From Rugalucina vietnamica (taxonomy: Eukaryota; Mollusca; Bivalvia; Lucinida; Lucinidae), in NCBI GenBank assembly GCA_964017185.1, contig OZ024872.1, positions 64,707,432 through 64,771,431 of the forward strand: a DNA stretch of 64,000 bases, read 5' to 3'. The translations under genes and the position numbers were made by a program. Shown piece by piece: positions 25,801 through 38,035 of the stretch. Under the pieces are notes generated by a model. It did not search any database, had not been told where the DNA came from, and worked only from the letters and a program-made list of their open reading frames with translations. Position 1 is the stretch's first letter, and the number at the start of each line of letters is the position of its first letter.

Positions 25801-26683
25801 GTAACGATGACTGACGCCAGCATTTTTGGGTGTGCTTATTCTTGGTGCATTACAGTTCACCGATACTCTGTTGAAATAAAAATACCGAACTATCGATAAG
25901 CATACAAGTCTAGTTGTCGTAAGCATCGATAAACGAATTGTCTCCCTTGTGTTAAAAATACCAAGCTCAATTGATTGTCGTCCTGCTTACAGGTCGTATT
26001 CACAAGATGTAACATTTGACTGAATAGCAATCGAGGGAGGTAGGCATTGTATTTCATCAGCTCGTCCACGAAGTTCTTAAGACATTAGATCTATAAGACA
26101 ATAACGAAAAATTACTTTTTTGGAATTCTTTAATATTTGTCGTGACGATAATCAAATTACGTCATGACATGACAAAAAGCGAAAGCCTTAGACAGGGTCA
26201 TGTCACTACCCTACATTCTTGACATGTGACCTGTTTCATGTATACAGTTATGTAGATAAAAACCATTTTCGATGATTACAGACGTGTTTTCTCATTCTTC
26301 ATAAGCAAGCATACTTTGTGGCTACCCAAACATTTTGCATCAAGACGACATTTCATCGCGTACCATGGACTACCATTATTCTTCATTTTTGTCAAGTACA
26401 GCCACTTCCTATATTAATTCAATGTATATAATCGAAAATAATATTATTCTGTTAATAATATTAATAACGTAACAGTGTTATGAATAATAATTAACATAGA
26501 CATGGGGGATGTTAATGTTTTGACACCTTTATGGCCTAATGATTGTCAATCATCTCATCTCATTCATTTTGGGGGAGTATTAACATAATAATGCATCCTT
26601 GTGAGGAAGCATTTATAGCATTGTTATTATGTACATGTATAATATATGTAGCCCTTCATCATGACTGTGTCGCCAAAACATCA
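25801..26683. other. AT-rich non-coding stretch
   Basis: Nothing recognised. AT-rich inverted words (ATAATATTATT) occur around 26435-26465. Confidence 0.35.
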
Positions 26684-26965
26684 CATTATGAAAACTTGCC
26701 CATGCGATAAAAAGAATTTTCTGAAGCTGTAAAAATTGAAAATTTTCAGTAGAATGTTTTCGATATTTTTCTTATTTTTGCTCAAAACATAGATTGTGGG
26801 TACACGTTAGAACCGCCTCGCCGAGGCGGTTCTAACGAGTACCCACAATCTATGTTTTGGAGCAAAAATAAGAAAAATAGGTATACCCCTGCATTCCCCA
26901 GTTTTGCTATATAAAAGTGGGGTTTGAGGGGGTACACATTTCCCGGACATGTTTTCCTGATGATG
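26684..26965 (-). mobile_element. Family-2 element, well-preserved palindrome
   Basis: The reverse-oriented copy runs from CATTATGAAAACTTGCCC to GGACATGTTTTCCTGATG. Its center is a clean inverted repeat, GTTAGAACCGCCTCG|CCGAGGCGGTTCTAAC, extended on both sides by GATTGTGGGTAC / GTACCCACAATC and CTTATTTTTGCTC / GAGCAAAAATAAG. Confidence 0.8.
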
Positions 26966-27199
26966 AAATGCGCCGCAGCAAAGTGAAATACGACTAATGG
27001 AGTTTTCACCATTAAGAGACATATGGAGTCAAAGAGATGACATTTTTAGTTGAACATAACTAAAAGCTCAGTGGTTTACTCTGCACTGATGTCGAAATAT
27101 TTACACTAACGGGCAGCCCTAACGTTTGTATTTGTAGAATGTAGATTTTCTCCTGACACGAAACTAATTGTGGAACTATTCCACCAAAATCCGCTACAA

Positions 27200-28980
27200 A
27201 TTAACATATCAGCTCCTGCATATCTATACCATATTAATTTAGTTCCATTCAATGTCCTCTCAGGACATAGAAGTCAAGTTGTAAATTCCACTCCAGTGCC
27301 AAAGGTTCAAGTCAATGTTTGTTCTCTCTTGAATTTCTGATTTGCCCTTGAAAATTACTGAAATATTCTAGCGGGTCCCCTTAGCTTTCGGCCTCAAAAA
27401 ATAAAAACATAACTTCAATGTTAAATATAATAACATGAAATGCATTTCAAAATATGTTGTCCTGTTCCTTAATAAAGCCTTCAGCTTTTCTAGCACGGCC
27501 AGTGACTTCAACAGTAAACAGTATTACGTCACCTGATCCAATCCTGTTAACAGTGTTCTTGCTATTCTGTTTTCACAATTTGTTTGTACAGAACTTTCCA
27601 ATGATTGGAGTATACTGATATTTCTTGCACACCAGACAGAAATTGCCACACTTTTTGCCTGGGTGATAAAATTTGCATCTCACCCAGGTGTTCTCACCTA
27701 GGCCAAAAAAAATACGCAAAACCTTGAAATAAACCAGCTTTTGGGGGTTGTTGTGCAAGAAAAAGAATCTAATATGGTGTTCTGTTCTAGATGGAAGTTT
27801 CCAACCCTCGGGATGACCGTGCTGAGCGGAACCTCGGCGGAGCCTCGGTTCCGCTCAGCACGGTCATCCCTTGGGTTGGAAACTTCCATCTAGAACAGAA
27901 CCCCATATAAGATTCTTATAATATATAACACCCGACTTTCTGGTGTGACCGATACTATTTTCAAAGCCTAGAACGTCATCATTTCCAATCATGTAAATTT
28001 GTTTTGAGGACGGAATGAGAGTAAACATCATGGCTGTATCATTTCAGTGTGACTTATTCCTGAAACGCCACTTTCTTCCAAATCAGATCTGTTGTTTCAC
28101 TATGTTAAGTTCTATTTTAGCTACTTGCCGTTTTAGGCTTCTATCATTTTTGTCCAGTGATGTTCTGGTATTGACACGTCGGTTTCTGGTGACTAACCAT
28201 CGACATGAAGTCGTACACATTTTCAACTGGCTCTATAAACTTGCTCATTTTCATATGTTCTTTCTCGTTACTTTGACTTGTTCGTGTATTTCAAATTGCA
28301 ATACTTTAATTAAGGAACTTATTCCATCACTTTTCATTTTGAATTCTCTCGCCAGTTTCATGTGTATCTATACCATATGACTTCGCTTTCCTTAAATGTC
28401 CATTCACTGTACTCTTACAGCATTTACGTCCACATAATTAGTGCCAAAGGTTTCAGAAGTAAATTCCGGTGAATATCTGATTCGTCCCTGAAAGTTTTAT
28501 GAGTACCCAAAGTTTATCGGGTTGGAAGCATATTTTGTACTGACATCTAGCGCTCTTCGCCTGAAATAACATCATGACATGTATTTCAAACATAATATTC
28601 AGTCTTCAAGGCGTGATGCTTTAGCATGACAAATGACTAAAATGTCTCTGCTTCCCATTCCTGTATATAATATTTTTGCTATCATGGTGTGATTTTTTCT
28701 AGGCTTGAAATAATGTCACGACATGGCGCTTCTAAACATGACTGGTGCGTTCCGTCACCACATCAGAATAAAAATAAACAGCATGCTGCTAGTTTCTAAT
28801 TCAGGTCTGTTGCTCTTTTTAATAAGTTCCATTTTAAGCTATTTCTATTTGCCATTACATGTTTATTCTGTCATGTCTGTCCTTTTTTCTGGTCTCTGGA
28901 GTTGACATGTCCTGCTATGATGACTAATCACCGCCACGAAGTCAACTTGCGCCGAGCCAATCCGCACAGTTTTATGCCGT
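27200..28980. repeat. Old, diverged tandem duplication
   Basis: Matching order of short words about 1.1 kb apart: TATCTATACCATAT (27210s and 28360s), AGTGCCAAAGGTT, GACATGxATTTCAAA and TTTTTGCTAT. Further similarity links 28020-28200 to 28710-28960. Identity is low and the block is interrupted by the 27764 foldback. The frame at 28015-28380 has no recognisable domain. Confidence 0.45.
27764..27917. mobile_element. Foldback element with about 70-bp arms
   Basis: Near-perfect inverted repeat. The left arm runs AGAATCTAATATGGTGTTCT through CCGTGCTGAGCGGAACCTCG; the right arm mirrors it to AGAACAGAACCCCATATAAG. The center is CCTCGGCGGAGCCTCGG. No coding capacity. Confidence 0.85.
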
Positions 28981-29012
28981 AAACAATGTGATTCATTTCT
29001 ACTCGTTTTCAG

Positions 29013-29260
29013 TCAACATACCGGCTCCTCCGTGTAATGTATACCCCCCCTGAACCCCACTTTTATATAGCAAAAGTGGGGTATGCAGGGGTATACCTAT
29101 TTTTCTTATTTTTGCTCCAAAACATAGATTGTGGGTACTCGTTAGAACCGCCTCTGTTTTGAGCAAAAATAAGAAAAATATCAAAATTTTTCAGCCGAAA
29201 ATGTTCAATTTTTAATGCTCAAAAAATCTCTGTTTATTGCATGGGCATGTTTTCGTAATG
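29013..29260 (+). mobile_element. Family-2 element
   Basis: It contains AACCCCACTTTTATATAGC / AAAAGTGGGGTATGCAGGGG and GATTGTGGGTACTCGTTAG, a shortened central palindrome, the AAAAATATCAAAATTTTTC tail and the terminus GGGCATGTTTTCGTAATG. Confidence 0.75.
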
Positions 29261-29363
29261 GATTGAAAAACACTTGAAGGCACCATAAGCATTGCTTTCA
29301 CAGTTTCCTTACATTATCTACCAAATCTGTCGGACACAATACATCGTTCCAACCGCAATAACT

Positions 29364-29494
<131 letters not shown>

Positions 29495-29953
29495 AGTACA
29501 ACAGATATAATGAACTATTTATAATGTAATGTTCGGAATTAAATGTTCAAATTTCTCGGCAAACGCATTTAATAATATGAAACATTCCGACGGTTGTCAT
29601 TAACAAACAAGCTGACTTATTATCTGTCCAATATTCATACAAATTTCATCATAAACTACTCAGAAAAACATTAAAATATACAAAAACTGCTTTTCGTGTG
29701 TTTCACTTGGGCGCACTGACATGTGAGAAACGCTTTTAGTTGACAAGCTATCTAGCAAAAATGATGGAAGTTGTTATAGTAAGAATAAGCATGCTAGTGA
29801 AGAGCAATTAATGCAATAAACATGTTTATCTTTTATCATACTTCATATATGCTTCAGCTGCATTATTTTTTTTTACCTGAGCCGCGTTAAGAGAATATCA
29901 CTTATGATGCCTACGATGTGTTCTTTTCCACTTTTCTTACTTTTGTACCATAC

Positions 29954-30179
29954 GAGCCGCATCGTGAGAAAACCGGATTATTGCCTATGCGAAAACATAG
30001 GCGCAGATCAGCTTCGCAGTTATGATCAGCGCCTTTGTTTTCGCTACTCGGATAGTACAATTCCTCTTCTACTTAAATCCGAAATTGCAAGCTTCTAGCT
30101 CTTTTCTGAGCTTGTACAGACCGGTTTGTGTCGGACCTGGTCGGAAACCCCGAAGACCGGTTTTCTCGCGTCGCGGCTC
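29954..30179 (+). mobile_element. Family-1 element, CCGG-end subtype
   Basis: GAGCCGCATCGTGAGAAAAC at the left and CCGGTTTTCTCGCGTCGCGG at the right. The second arm of the palindrome is partly lost (CAGCTTCGCAGTTATGATCAG). Confidence 0.8.
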
Positions 30180-31827
30180 AATTTATTTATTATTACAATA
30201 CTATGCTAAAACAAAGGCAAAGCCGATTCGATGATTGAATGATCTTGAAGGAGTTTGTGACTAGATATTACACTATTCTTGAGTCAACTACGTCCAAAGC
30301 GTCTTAATTAGTACTGGTGCCATCTGTTGTTCCTCTTGTGTCAGCCTAGACACCAAACAACGTATTTTGTCGACAGTATCAACACCCCTTTCCCTTTTAA
30401 TATCAGCTGCATTCCAGGTTCGTTTCTGCCAAGCCCAGTGTTTGAGTAAAACTTATAACGCCAAGATTGCGTAAGGAAGCCGGTAATAGTCTTTCTAGAA
30501 AATGCTGTGTTCGACATTTCACAGTAGTAGCTATATATACTGAGTTGTTTACTAGTAGAAAAAGGACGTTCCTAATAGTTTTACAACTTCCTGGTTTTAC
30601 CTTTTAGAAAGATGAGAATAAAAGAGAGAACTAGTAAACAACATCCATTTTAGGAAAACTCTTCCGCATAAATAGCTTTAATTGCCTATGACAAAATATG
30701 AGTATTTCTAGAATATATTATTTTTAACATTTTCGTGGTACGGGTTTACGGCGTATTTGTTTCTATCAGTAACAGAAAGGGGCGCTCCTATTGTTCTGGT
30801 AGAAACTTTTCCAGAAAGCCGTCATGTTAGAGGCGAGGTCTTACATAAAGGTCTGTATATGAGACAATTTAAGACAAAGCCTATCTAAGAGATTTCCAAC
30901 GAAGACCAACACACAATGGGATATAAGTAGAACCACACAACCACAATGAAAATATGCGATCTCGACATTGACATGTGAAGGAATACAAGTTCATTTTCAA
31001 TAAATATCATTTTAAGTTGACACTTACATGTGGAAATTGACAAAACAGATAGTCAAAATGCTTCAGTGGTCCTGAGCAAGATCAAAAGGGCCACAAACGC
31101 CGCATAGATTTAGGCCCTTTCACGAAACATGCTATCATAGTGGCTACATCACCCAGTGAAGGGCCCAAAAACCCGGACTACAAACAAAACTGGTGTCTTT
31201 ATCATTGTTATACACATGCAGAATGTATGTTTCCTTACAATCTATTTTACTGTGGGTGTCAGGTCTGGGACGCTGAACTTAGTCTTTGCTTGTCAAACAT
31301 ACTGTTCTTTTCGTCTTGCTACGCGTTATTCATTCATTTATCATAATGTATCTTGGTGAACAAATTAGTATGAAAACCTTGCTCATTCATCCTGTCATCA
31401 ATATATATTACCGTTCTATAATTTGATTTCCACTCTATCATGTTGAATTCGGTGATGAAGCATTTTAAATTGTGAATTTTACTGTTTCGATTCTTGGAAA
31501 TCAAATAATCTATACCAAATGAAAATAAATTTGAAATGCAACTCATTCAGCCATGGTAAAAGATAAATGATAAGACGGAATGAGGAACATTCGCCTTGGG
31601 ATGACATTTGCGACTGTCATCAAAAGACTCTATGCTTTCACAAAACAGGCATCTAAACCAGCAAGCTCTGTGTACTCTTCTTTAAACTTCGTCTAATTTA
31701 TGCAACATCAACCTCAGCTTAACAATTGTATCTCATGTTTTTGGATAGTTATGCAATCCAGCAATCCAACAATATCTACACCTTGGGACTTAGTTGTCCT
31801 TGCTCATGTCTCTTAATAAAGTTATAT
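30180..31827. other. Non-coding stretch
   Basis: No supported gene. A possible 44-bp minus-strand micro-exon near 31029-31072 has a good acceptor (GATCTTGCTCAG) and donor (GTAAGTG) but too little sequence to judge. Confidence 0.3.
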
Positions 31828-32061
31828 GAGCCGTCTCATGAGAAAACCAACAATGTGGTTTCCGAATAGGTCCGACACAAACCGGGCAGTACAGCCACAA
31901 AAGATAGCTAGAAGTTTGAAATTTCTGATTTCAGAGGAAGATGGATTTTACTTTCCGACTGGCGAAAACAAAGGCGCCGATCAGCTTCGCAGTTACCGCG
32001 AAGCTGATCTGTGTCGTTGTTTTCGCCTATGCAAATTGTTGATTATCTAATGCGGCGGCTC
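31828..32061 (-). mobile_element. Family-1 element
   Basis: GAGCCGTCTCATGAGAAAAC then GTGGTTTCCGAATAGGTCCG; palindrome CAGCTTCGCAGTTACCGCGAAGCTG; right end GCGGCGGCTC. The flanking tetramers are ATAT and ATTT (3 of 4 match). Confidence 0.85.
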
Positions 32062-32871
32062 ATTTACAATCTCTCTGATGTTATACTCATCATCTTCGAC
32101 CCGATTCCCCCTTACAGAAGTGTCGGCCATCTTGAATTTTGGCGGCCATCTTGAAAATGTCCGAATTTCACGTGGCCAGGAATCGTTTTTGAATGTGTGT
32201 CATGTAAAGAACATATGCTTAAAATTTCATGCTTGTATCATCAACTAAAGTATTTTCTCACTAAGCAGCTCCGCTCTAAACAGCCGGAAGTACTCTTACA
32301 TGTGCAAAAATTGTCGCACAAATCCGTGTCTTTCTCTTTGCTAATACTTGTCCCTTTTTAGAACTTGAGACTGCTTGGCCTTTCTTAAGAGTCAGCACGT
32401 TTTTCGCAATTGTTCCAAAAGAGGCATATTTTAGTCACGGAACACGTGTAAGGCAGCCTTTTGTGTGTGGTCAGCAGCTATTTGGAGAACGAATCACAGA
32501 ATCCATAAACTCTGCAATTCAAATGTTAGTCAAATAACAATGTGTCACTTACAGCAGTCGCCAGCTAGGATTCTGGTGTTCTTTTACTACTTATAGAGTC
32601 TGTTTTATTACTAATACAAGACATGCATTCTCTTTCTGAGCCATTGTTCCCGAAAAAGACGTATTGGACATATTCATGTATTGAAATCTAAATGCTACTG
32701 CTAAACATGGATATGTCAGGAACTAAAGCAGAACACCTCATGCTTAGCCAACAGCTGTTGTGCTGTGATTAACACGTTTTTATGCCATTGCCATGACGCC
32801 TAAATGACTCACCAACTAAAAGAGAAAACGACGTTATCAGAACAGTCACACTTTGGAAAATTGTTATTCAG

Positions 32872-33046
32872 CATCGAATTGGGGTGCTTACTCATATTCA
32901 TATCGGGATCGCCAGCTCCTGAACTACATAGTTCATGGACTACCCTCTGGGATGCAAGTTACTAGTATCTGTGTGTCAGTAAAATCCAAACCGATCCTCC
33001 TGAGTCAAGAGAAGAGGGGAGACGTTTCAAGACGAATTTGCTGGAT
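32872..33046 (+). CDS. Candidate exon, unknown protein (possible retroelement remnant)
   Basis: A single open frame of about 57 codons lies between an acceptor (AAATTGTTATTCAG) and a donor (TGGAT|GTGAGTATCG); the intron phases are 1 and 2. The peptide includes YRDRQLLNYIVHGLPSG. That stretch vaguely resembles the D-x-x-L-x-x-Y/F-x-x-x-G-x-x-x-G segment of tyrosine-recombinase retroelement polyproteins. This is a weak resemblance from memory. It could equally be an isolated host exon or a chance open frame. Confidence 0.35.
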
Positions 33047-33448
33047 GTGAGTATCGTTCTCATCCCTGACGAAGTGGACACATCGCCGCATACTACAAAT
33101 TACGATCATAAAAGCATGACTGGACTCAAGTTAGCGCCGGCGAATTTTTGCATGTTTGCTTGTTATATCCATTTTAATTCTGTTGCTATTCTTGGACATA
33201 TGGAGCCGACCTAGTTCCATAATATCATTCTTTTAAGACCTTGATGGAAAGTATATCACCTTGAAACCGTCATTATAAATATTTTATTGTCCTTGACACG
33301 AATATATATGACCATATAAATGAATGTATTAATTGCAAATGCTGGCGACACCATGCAGATGCATAATTATAACTGAGATACGGTATGGCAAAATCTAACT
33401 TCCCATGTCCAACAAACAATCACGTTTACAATAATAAAGTAATGACAT

Positions 33449-34588
33449 ATACTCATGTCCAATGAAAACGTACCACTCCTCGGATGCTCTTAGTTGCGGG
33501 ATATTAAAACCTTTGTGCACATATGATGTTACCTTATGTTATATAGGTTGAATACAATGTTTCTACGCCAAACGTTTATCCCCCCGCGACGGTTTGTAAG
33601 CGACGTTACGTCAGACTACAAATTACGTTTATTCAATTTTACGTAAACTATGACTGATCCAAAAATCCCGGAAATGATTTTCCCGTATGCGAGTAGCTCT
33701 ACGAACTATTCGCCGCCTACTCAACCACTACATCGCATCACAACACACGGTAAATGCGCTCTACGCGTCACCATGCACGCCTAAAAAACGCAAAGTCTTG
33801 CAAATTCGGTCAAAAAACGTTCACAAACGGTTTCTTTCATACAGATATCCCAAAAACAGTTTATTTTGGGAATACGAATCTTAACATATGCAAAACGTCA
33901 CCGAAATCATTTTCTAGAATGACGTTCGATGACTGACGTCAATTTTAAGCTTCTCTCCAGCCGCTTTCGGAAACGCTATCGAGTCAGAATTTCTGAAAAT
34001 CGTTCTTGTTTGTCGAGATGAATATAAGCGTACAATAAAAGATGTACAGGTCATTTAGGTTCAACGTCTTTGCGATTTTGACGCTTTACGTAACCCATTA
34101 AACGTCAAAATCCTAAGCCTTTATGATGTAATGGGCAAGATTCCTGGACAAAACGGCTTGCATCTGAGATTTAATCGCAATTTTGCTGCAGACATTTGAT
34201 TGCCTTTTTTAATGTCTCTGTTATTGTGCAGTGGTCAAAATGTTGCTTATGACGTCAAGAATTCCACGTTGACGTTTTCGAAGCACACTGACTGTCGAAT
34301 TCTTCATGTTTCGACGTTATGCATCTTCTAGGCGCGAGTCGATGCGTGATTGAAGATTTCTTCACATCTGGCGCATTAATACAGGTTTTGTGATTTTCTT
34401 TTTGACGGTTAACGTCTTGGTTGCTTTATCCTCGGAGCATCACTTATCAGACAGGTTTGCGAACGTGCCATGATTTGGACAACTTATCACAGTACCGAAA
34501 TATCAAATAGACAAACTGAAATTTTCAGTCAAAAACATATTTTTTACACTTTTGTAGGTGGTACGTTTTCATTGGACATTAGTATATT
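33449..34588. mobile_element. About 1.14-kb element with 30-bp inverted ends
   Basis: ATATACTCATGTCCAATG...ACGTACCAC at 33449-33479 is repeated inverted at about 34557-34588 (GTGGTACGTTTTCATTGGAC...AGTATAT) with one mismatch over about 30 bp. The interior is richer in CpG than its surroundings (many ACGT and CGTTTT words) and holds only a 65-codon frame (33687-33884). No transposase is recognisable. No clear target duplication was seen. Confidence 0.6.
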
Positions 34589-34599
34589 TTATGAGTCGA

Positions 34600-35120
34600 T
34601 CATGTATCTGTTTAGGGTCCTTCCGCTTAGTGGGCACTGACTTAGCTCGGGGAGTCTGAGGATACATTTTCGCGCGTATCACTATACTGTACATGTGTGT
34701 TTGTTTGGCTCTGTGACAAGTCGTAAAATATAGCGACTTGTGTCATATTAATCAGGTCAGCAACACACGGCAATATAACTGTATAACATTCATGTAATAC
34801 TGCCATAAAATTGTGCAGCACATCATTGCAACATGTCATAATTAACCTGTATCAAGAAGTAATTATTTTAATCATATTCAATCGGAAACCGCAACACCTT
34901 TGTTACAACACAAGTTGCGCAACTTTGAATGTAAAGGGACACGGTTTTCTCAAGCCCCGTTGCTGACAAGTCTAGCAATTTGTGAGATTCTTGAATATCC
35001 ACGAATACCGTACATTATGACTGTCACAGTACTAAGATTTCAGATGATTTTGCTGATTTGGCCACTGTCATCTTCAATTCACTGCAATTTTAATCCTGTT
35101 GATGCGACTTTTGTCCAGGG
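34600..35120. other. Non-coding or unrecognised
   Basis: The plus frame 34900-35187 and its neighbours overlap the minus-strand exon candidates described next. No domain recognised. Confidence 0.3.
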
Positions 35121-35121
35121 A

Positions 35122-35345
35122 GTGTCAAACGTATATGTTCCACCTTTTGAAAAATGTCTGCTCCCTCTGTATATCATTCGATCCTAGTGTGCCTTGCGTC
35201 TCTTTATATTCAAAGTTTATTTGCCGTTTGCGTTTCAATGACGGGCTTTCTTTTCTGACTGTATCAGTTCCTCTGACCATCAGTGGAATGTTCCCAAGTC
35301 GTTGTTTTCGCTTTGACAAACTTTGCTTGAGAGTATCTTTAGATA
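35122..35345 (-). CDS. Candidate basic exon, unknown protein
   Basis: A minus-strand open frame from an AG near 35345 (CATCATATCTAAAG) to a stop. It encodes a Lys/Arg-rich peptide containing LSKRKQRLGNIPLMVRGTD and SLKRKRQINFEYKETQG. The phase-1 start would be compatible with the alternative phase-1 donor at the end of the 36299-36402 exon (GATG|GTTGTA). The composition looks protein-like, but the splice signals are weak. It could be intronic or UTR sequence. Confidence 0.25.
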
Positions 35346-35479
35346 TGATGTACAGTAATATTTAAAATGTTATCTAGGTTGACGATTGCTCCTCTTTCTA
35401 CAGTTAGATCTCTAGACTTGGCCACAGTTTGTTGAACAAAGTGACGGAAGCCACTGTGTAGAATTGTTCGTTCTTCTTC
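35339..35479 (-). CDS. Candidate exon, unknown protein
   Basis: The acceptor is strong (TGTTTTATTCCAG). The frame reads EEERTILHSGFRHFVQQTV and VAKSRDLTVERGAIVNLDN to a stop. A second frame is also open for 24 codons. I see no good donor, so the frame and end are uncertain. Confidence 0.25.
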   Translation of the reverse strand, partial: EEERTILHSGFRHFVQQTVAKSRDLTVERGAIVNLDNILNITVHHI

Positions 35480-35875
35480 CTGGAATAAAACATAAAACAT
35501 CTGCAGTAAAGGAATCAAATGTAACCGTATGCATTTCAATGCTGATGATACATATATCAATTAATTCTTTCAATTAGGTGACATGAGGTGACATGTGGAG
35601 ATTGGCATATTAGCATTTGACATTGGAATGCCCCTTTGTGGATGCTAACTTGTTAAAATTACATCACCTGTCCCCCCTTGCGACGTTTTCATCCACATAA
35701 CGAATGTGGATAGATTTTTCACCGCAAATTGTAATTATGTGTCGCATGACACATTAATTAGCCGTATTAAGTTATTAATTATCCAAATATGCGACATTGT
35801 AGCGAAATATAGTAAATGTAAACTTCTATAATGCAGAAGGAAGAAGAGGTAAAAATATTATGGTTTTATGTATAT

Positions 35876-35878
<3 letters not shown>

Positions 35879-35927
<49 letters not shown>
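35879..35927. repeat. (GA)n microsatellite
   Basis: About 24 AG dinucleotides, preceded by TATATTTCAG. Confidence 0.95.
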
Positions 35928-35929
<2 letters not shown>

Positions 35930-36298
35930 AACAGCTGAATGTCGATCCCTGTTCTTCCTTCCACAGGATGACGTGTCTTTTTCAGGCAGCTGACACATCA
36001 ATGTCAGGACACAAAGAGCTATTTTACACAAGAGTCCAGTGACTACAGGAACACAGTTACTCTAACAGCTTTCTGCCGAACGCCAATAATGGATTTTGTT
36101 GATTTGTTCGGAACGTTTAGATTGACGATAGGGACCATGATCTTCGTCTTCCAATACATTACCGCTAGCATGTCTTCTCCATCTCTTAATTACGTGTGTT
36201 CAACTTTCCAGCAACTCCTCTATTGACTCATAGCTCATCTTTAAATGTCCTGTGGACATGCAAAAGTTCCGAGGAAGATCCCCCAGCGCATATTCCTG

Positions 36299-36402
36299 TC
36301 AGTCATTTGAAATACAACCATCTGAGATCATGTGCTTGACAAGACCACGCACATCAGCTACACCAGCTTCCCTAAGGGGCTCCAGTATCTCAGCGACAAG
36401 AC
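36299..36402 (-). CDS. Candidate terminal exon of the minus-strand gene
   Basis: The exon starts after CTGACTATAG in phase 1. It reads LVAEILEPLREAGVADVRG then LVKHMISDGCISND and a TGA stop (36299-36301). The incoming phase matches the phase-1 donor of the 41750-41866 exon, and joining them gives glycine at the junction. The peptide is helical in character and ends the chain of phase-1 exons. A donor-like GATG|GTTGTA seven codons before the stop allows an alternative continuation. A second copy of the same exon lies about 360 bp upstream in the gene direction. The protein family is not recognised. Confidence 0.45.
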
Positions 36403-36561
36403 CTATAGTCAGTATGGAGACCATCGGTATAGAAAGACCATCACTTTAATATGCATACATGTATTAACTATGGCCCTATCATGCAGCTTGAGCCAGAGGT
36501 ACATGTACATATTACTTTGTTAATTTTGTTTCTTTTTCTTCATAGTTACTTTCTTCATAGT

Positions 36562-36615
36562 TACTACATAGTTGCGCCTCTTCCTGATCTTTGCCTACTT
36601 GTACCCTTTTCATAG
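36562..36615 (-). repeat. Fragment of the dispersed repeat seen at 46345 and 49974
   Basis: On the minus strand it reads GGGTACAAGTAGGCAAAGAT followed by CAGGAAGAGGCGCAA, matching the start of the longer repeat copies. Confidence 0.6.
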
Positions 36616-36655
36616 TATTATGCTCCCCTGGAGCTTTCATGTCAGCATATTCCTG

Positions 36656-36760
36656 TCAGTCATTTGGAATACAACCATCTAAGATGATGTGCTTGACAAG
36701 ACCACGCACATCAGCTACACCAGCTTCCCTAAGGGGGCTTCAGTAACTCAGCGACAAGAC
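36656..36760 (-). pseudogene. Frameshifted duplicate of the terminal exon
   Basis: About 90% identical at DNA level to 36299-36402 and includes flanking bases on both sides. It starts after TTTGTTAG with the same GTCTTGTCGCTGAG. A run of five C where the other copy has four shifts the frame and brings an immediate stop. Beyond the shift the original frame resumes and ends at the same stop (DGCIPND). Confidence 0.55.
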
Positions 36761-36833
36761 CTAACAAATGTCATATGGCATCTTTGATACCTATGGTCAT
36801 TGTAATCATCTCCAATGTGATAGGCTAGCTTAT

Positions 36834-37067
36834 GAGCCGCCTCGTGGGAAACCCAATAATGTGGTTTCCGAACAGATACGACACAAACCGGCCTGTACAG
36901 CTACAGAAGCAGGCTAGAACCTTGAAATTTTGGAGTAAAGTAGAGGAGGAATTGTACTATCCAAGAAGCGAAAACAAAGGCGCTGATCAGCTTCGCGGTT
37001 ACCGCGAAGCTGATCTGCGTCTTTGTTTTCGCCTATGCAAATTGTTGGTTTTCCCATGAGGCGGCTC
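36834..37067 (-). mobile_element. Family-1 element
   Basis: GAGCCGCCTCGTGGGAAACC, then GTGGTTTCCGAACAGATACG; palindrome CAGCTTCGCGGTTACCGCGAAGCTG perfectly paired; right end ATGAGGCGGCTC. Confidence 0.85.
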
Positions 37068-37197
37068 TTGTGTCTTCACTTGAGCTTTCTTCTGCCAGGT
37101 TTTCAGGATACCATTCGAGCTCAGCATTGAGAAGACACTTACTTAGACCCTTTCAATCATCGTTCGCGTCCTCGTCCAGTGGCATTATATTTATTTT

Positions 37198-37310
37198 ATT
37201 TACTTCGTCGTCTTTGTTGTCGTCTTTGCAGACTTTGTCTTCGTAGTCGTTATTGTTGTTGTCGTTGTTGTTACCGTCGTCTTTATCGTCGGCGGTGGTT
37301 GTGTCACCAA
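37198..37310. repeat. Imperfect (GTT/GTC)n trinucleotide tract
   Basis: TTGTTGTCG and CGTCGTC words repeat irregularly. The minus strand reads as Thr/Lys-rich, with no further coding support. Confidence 0.75.
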
Positions 37311-37644
37311 GTTGATGACGTTTGATTTATACGCATTGTACAATTTCTTGCAAAATACAACCCTCTCAACACATACAAAATGAGCTTCACTTGAGACGAG
37401 GAAAATTGTTGAGCTGAAGAGCACTAATAAGGGTCAGATAAGTTTTAACCACTTATGTTCTATTCGTGTGAGCCACGCGATGAAAAATCAAGTGTTTTGT
37501 GCGTAATTCAAAGTTTCCGCTCGTTCTAAGCACTCACGCGTTTAGCACAGAGTCTTCGTTATGAGCTGTCAGGTAGCGAAATATACCAGATTTCCCTATA
37601 CGACCAACGCTGTGATGGCCGCTGCTCAGATCGAGCTCGTATAT

Positions 37645-37879
37645 GAGCCTGTGCGTGAGAAAACCAGCAATTTGGGATTCCAACCAAGTCCGACACAAAC
37701 TGGCCTGTACAATCTCAGGAGCAAGCTAGAACCTTGAAATTTCGGATTTAAGAAGAAGAGGAATTGGACTATCCGAGTAGCGAAAACAAAGGCGCTGATC
37801 AGCTGTGCAGTTACTGCACAGCTGATCTGCGGCTTTGTTTTCGCCTATGCAAATTGTTGGTTTTCTCATGCGGTGGCAC
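37645..37879 (-). mobile_element. Family-1 element with GTGCAG palindrome variant, ATAT duplication
   Basis: GAGCC...GGCAC flanked by ATAT on both sides (37641-37644 and 37880-37883). The palindrome is CAGCTGTGCAGTTACTGCACAGCTG, in which both arms differ from other copies by matching changes. Confidence 0.85.
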
Positions 37880-38035
37880 ATATAATAAGGTACATTGTAG
37901 ATATAACAAGGCAGCAATTGTGTAACACTATTCCCCCGACCTATTCGCCAAAGTTTAGTGACGTTTGAGAAAAGTACTTAATTCACTTAAAAGAGAAATG
38001 TCAACCCACTTAAAATTTGTCAACGGTCCAAATTG

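Noticed and set aside
33687..33884. Short frame containing the PKKRKV string like a classical nuclear localisation signal
   Set aside because: A six-residue match in a 65-codon frame inside a putative transposon with no other support is likely chance.
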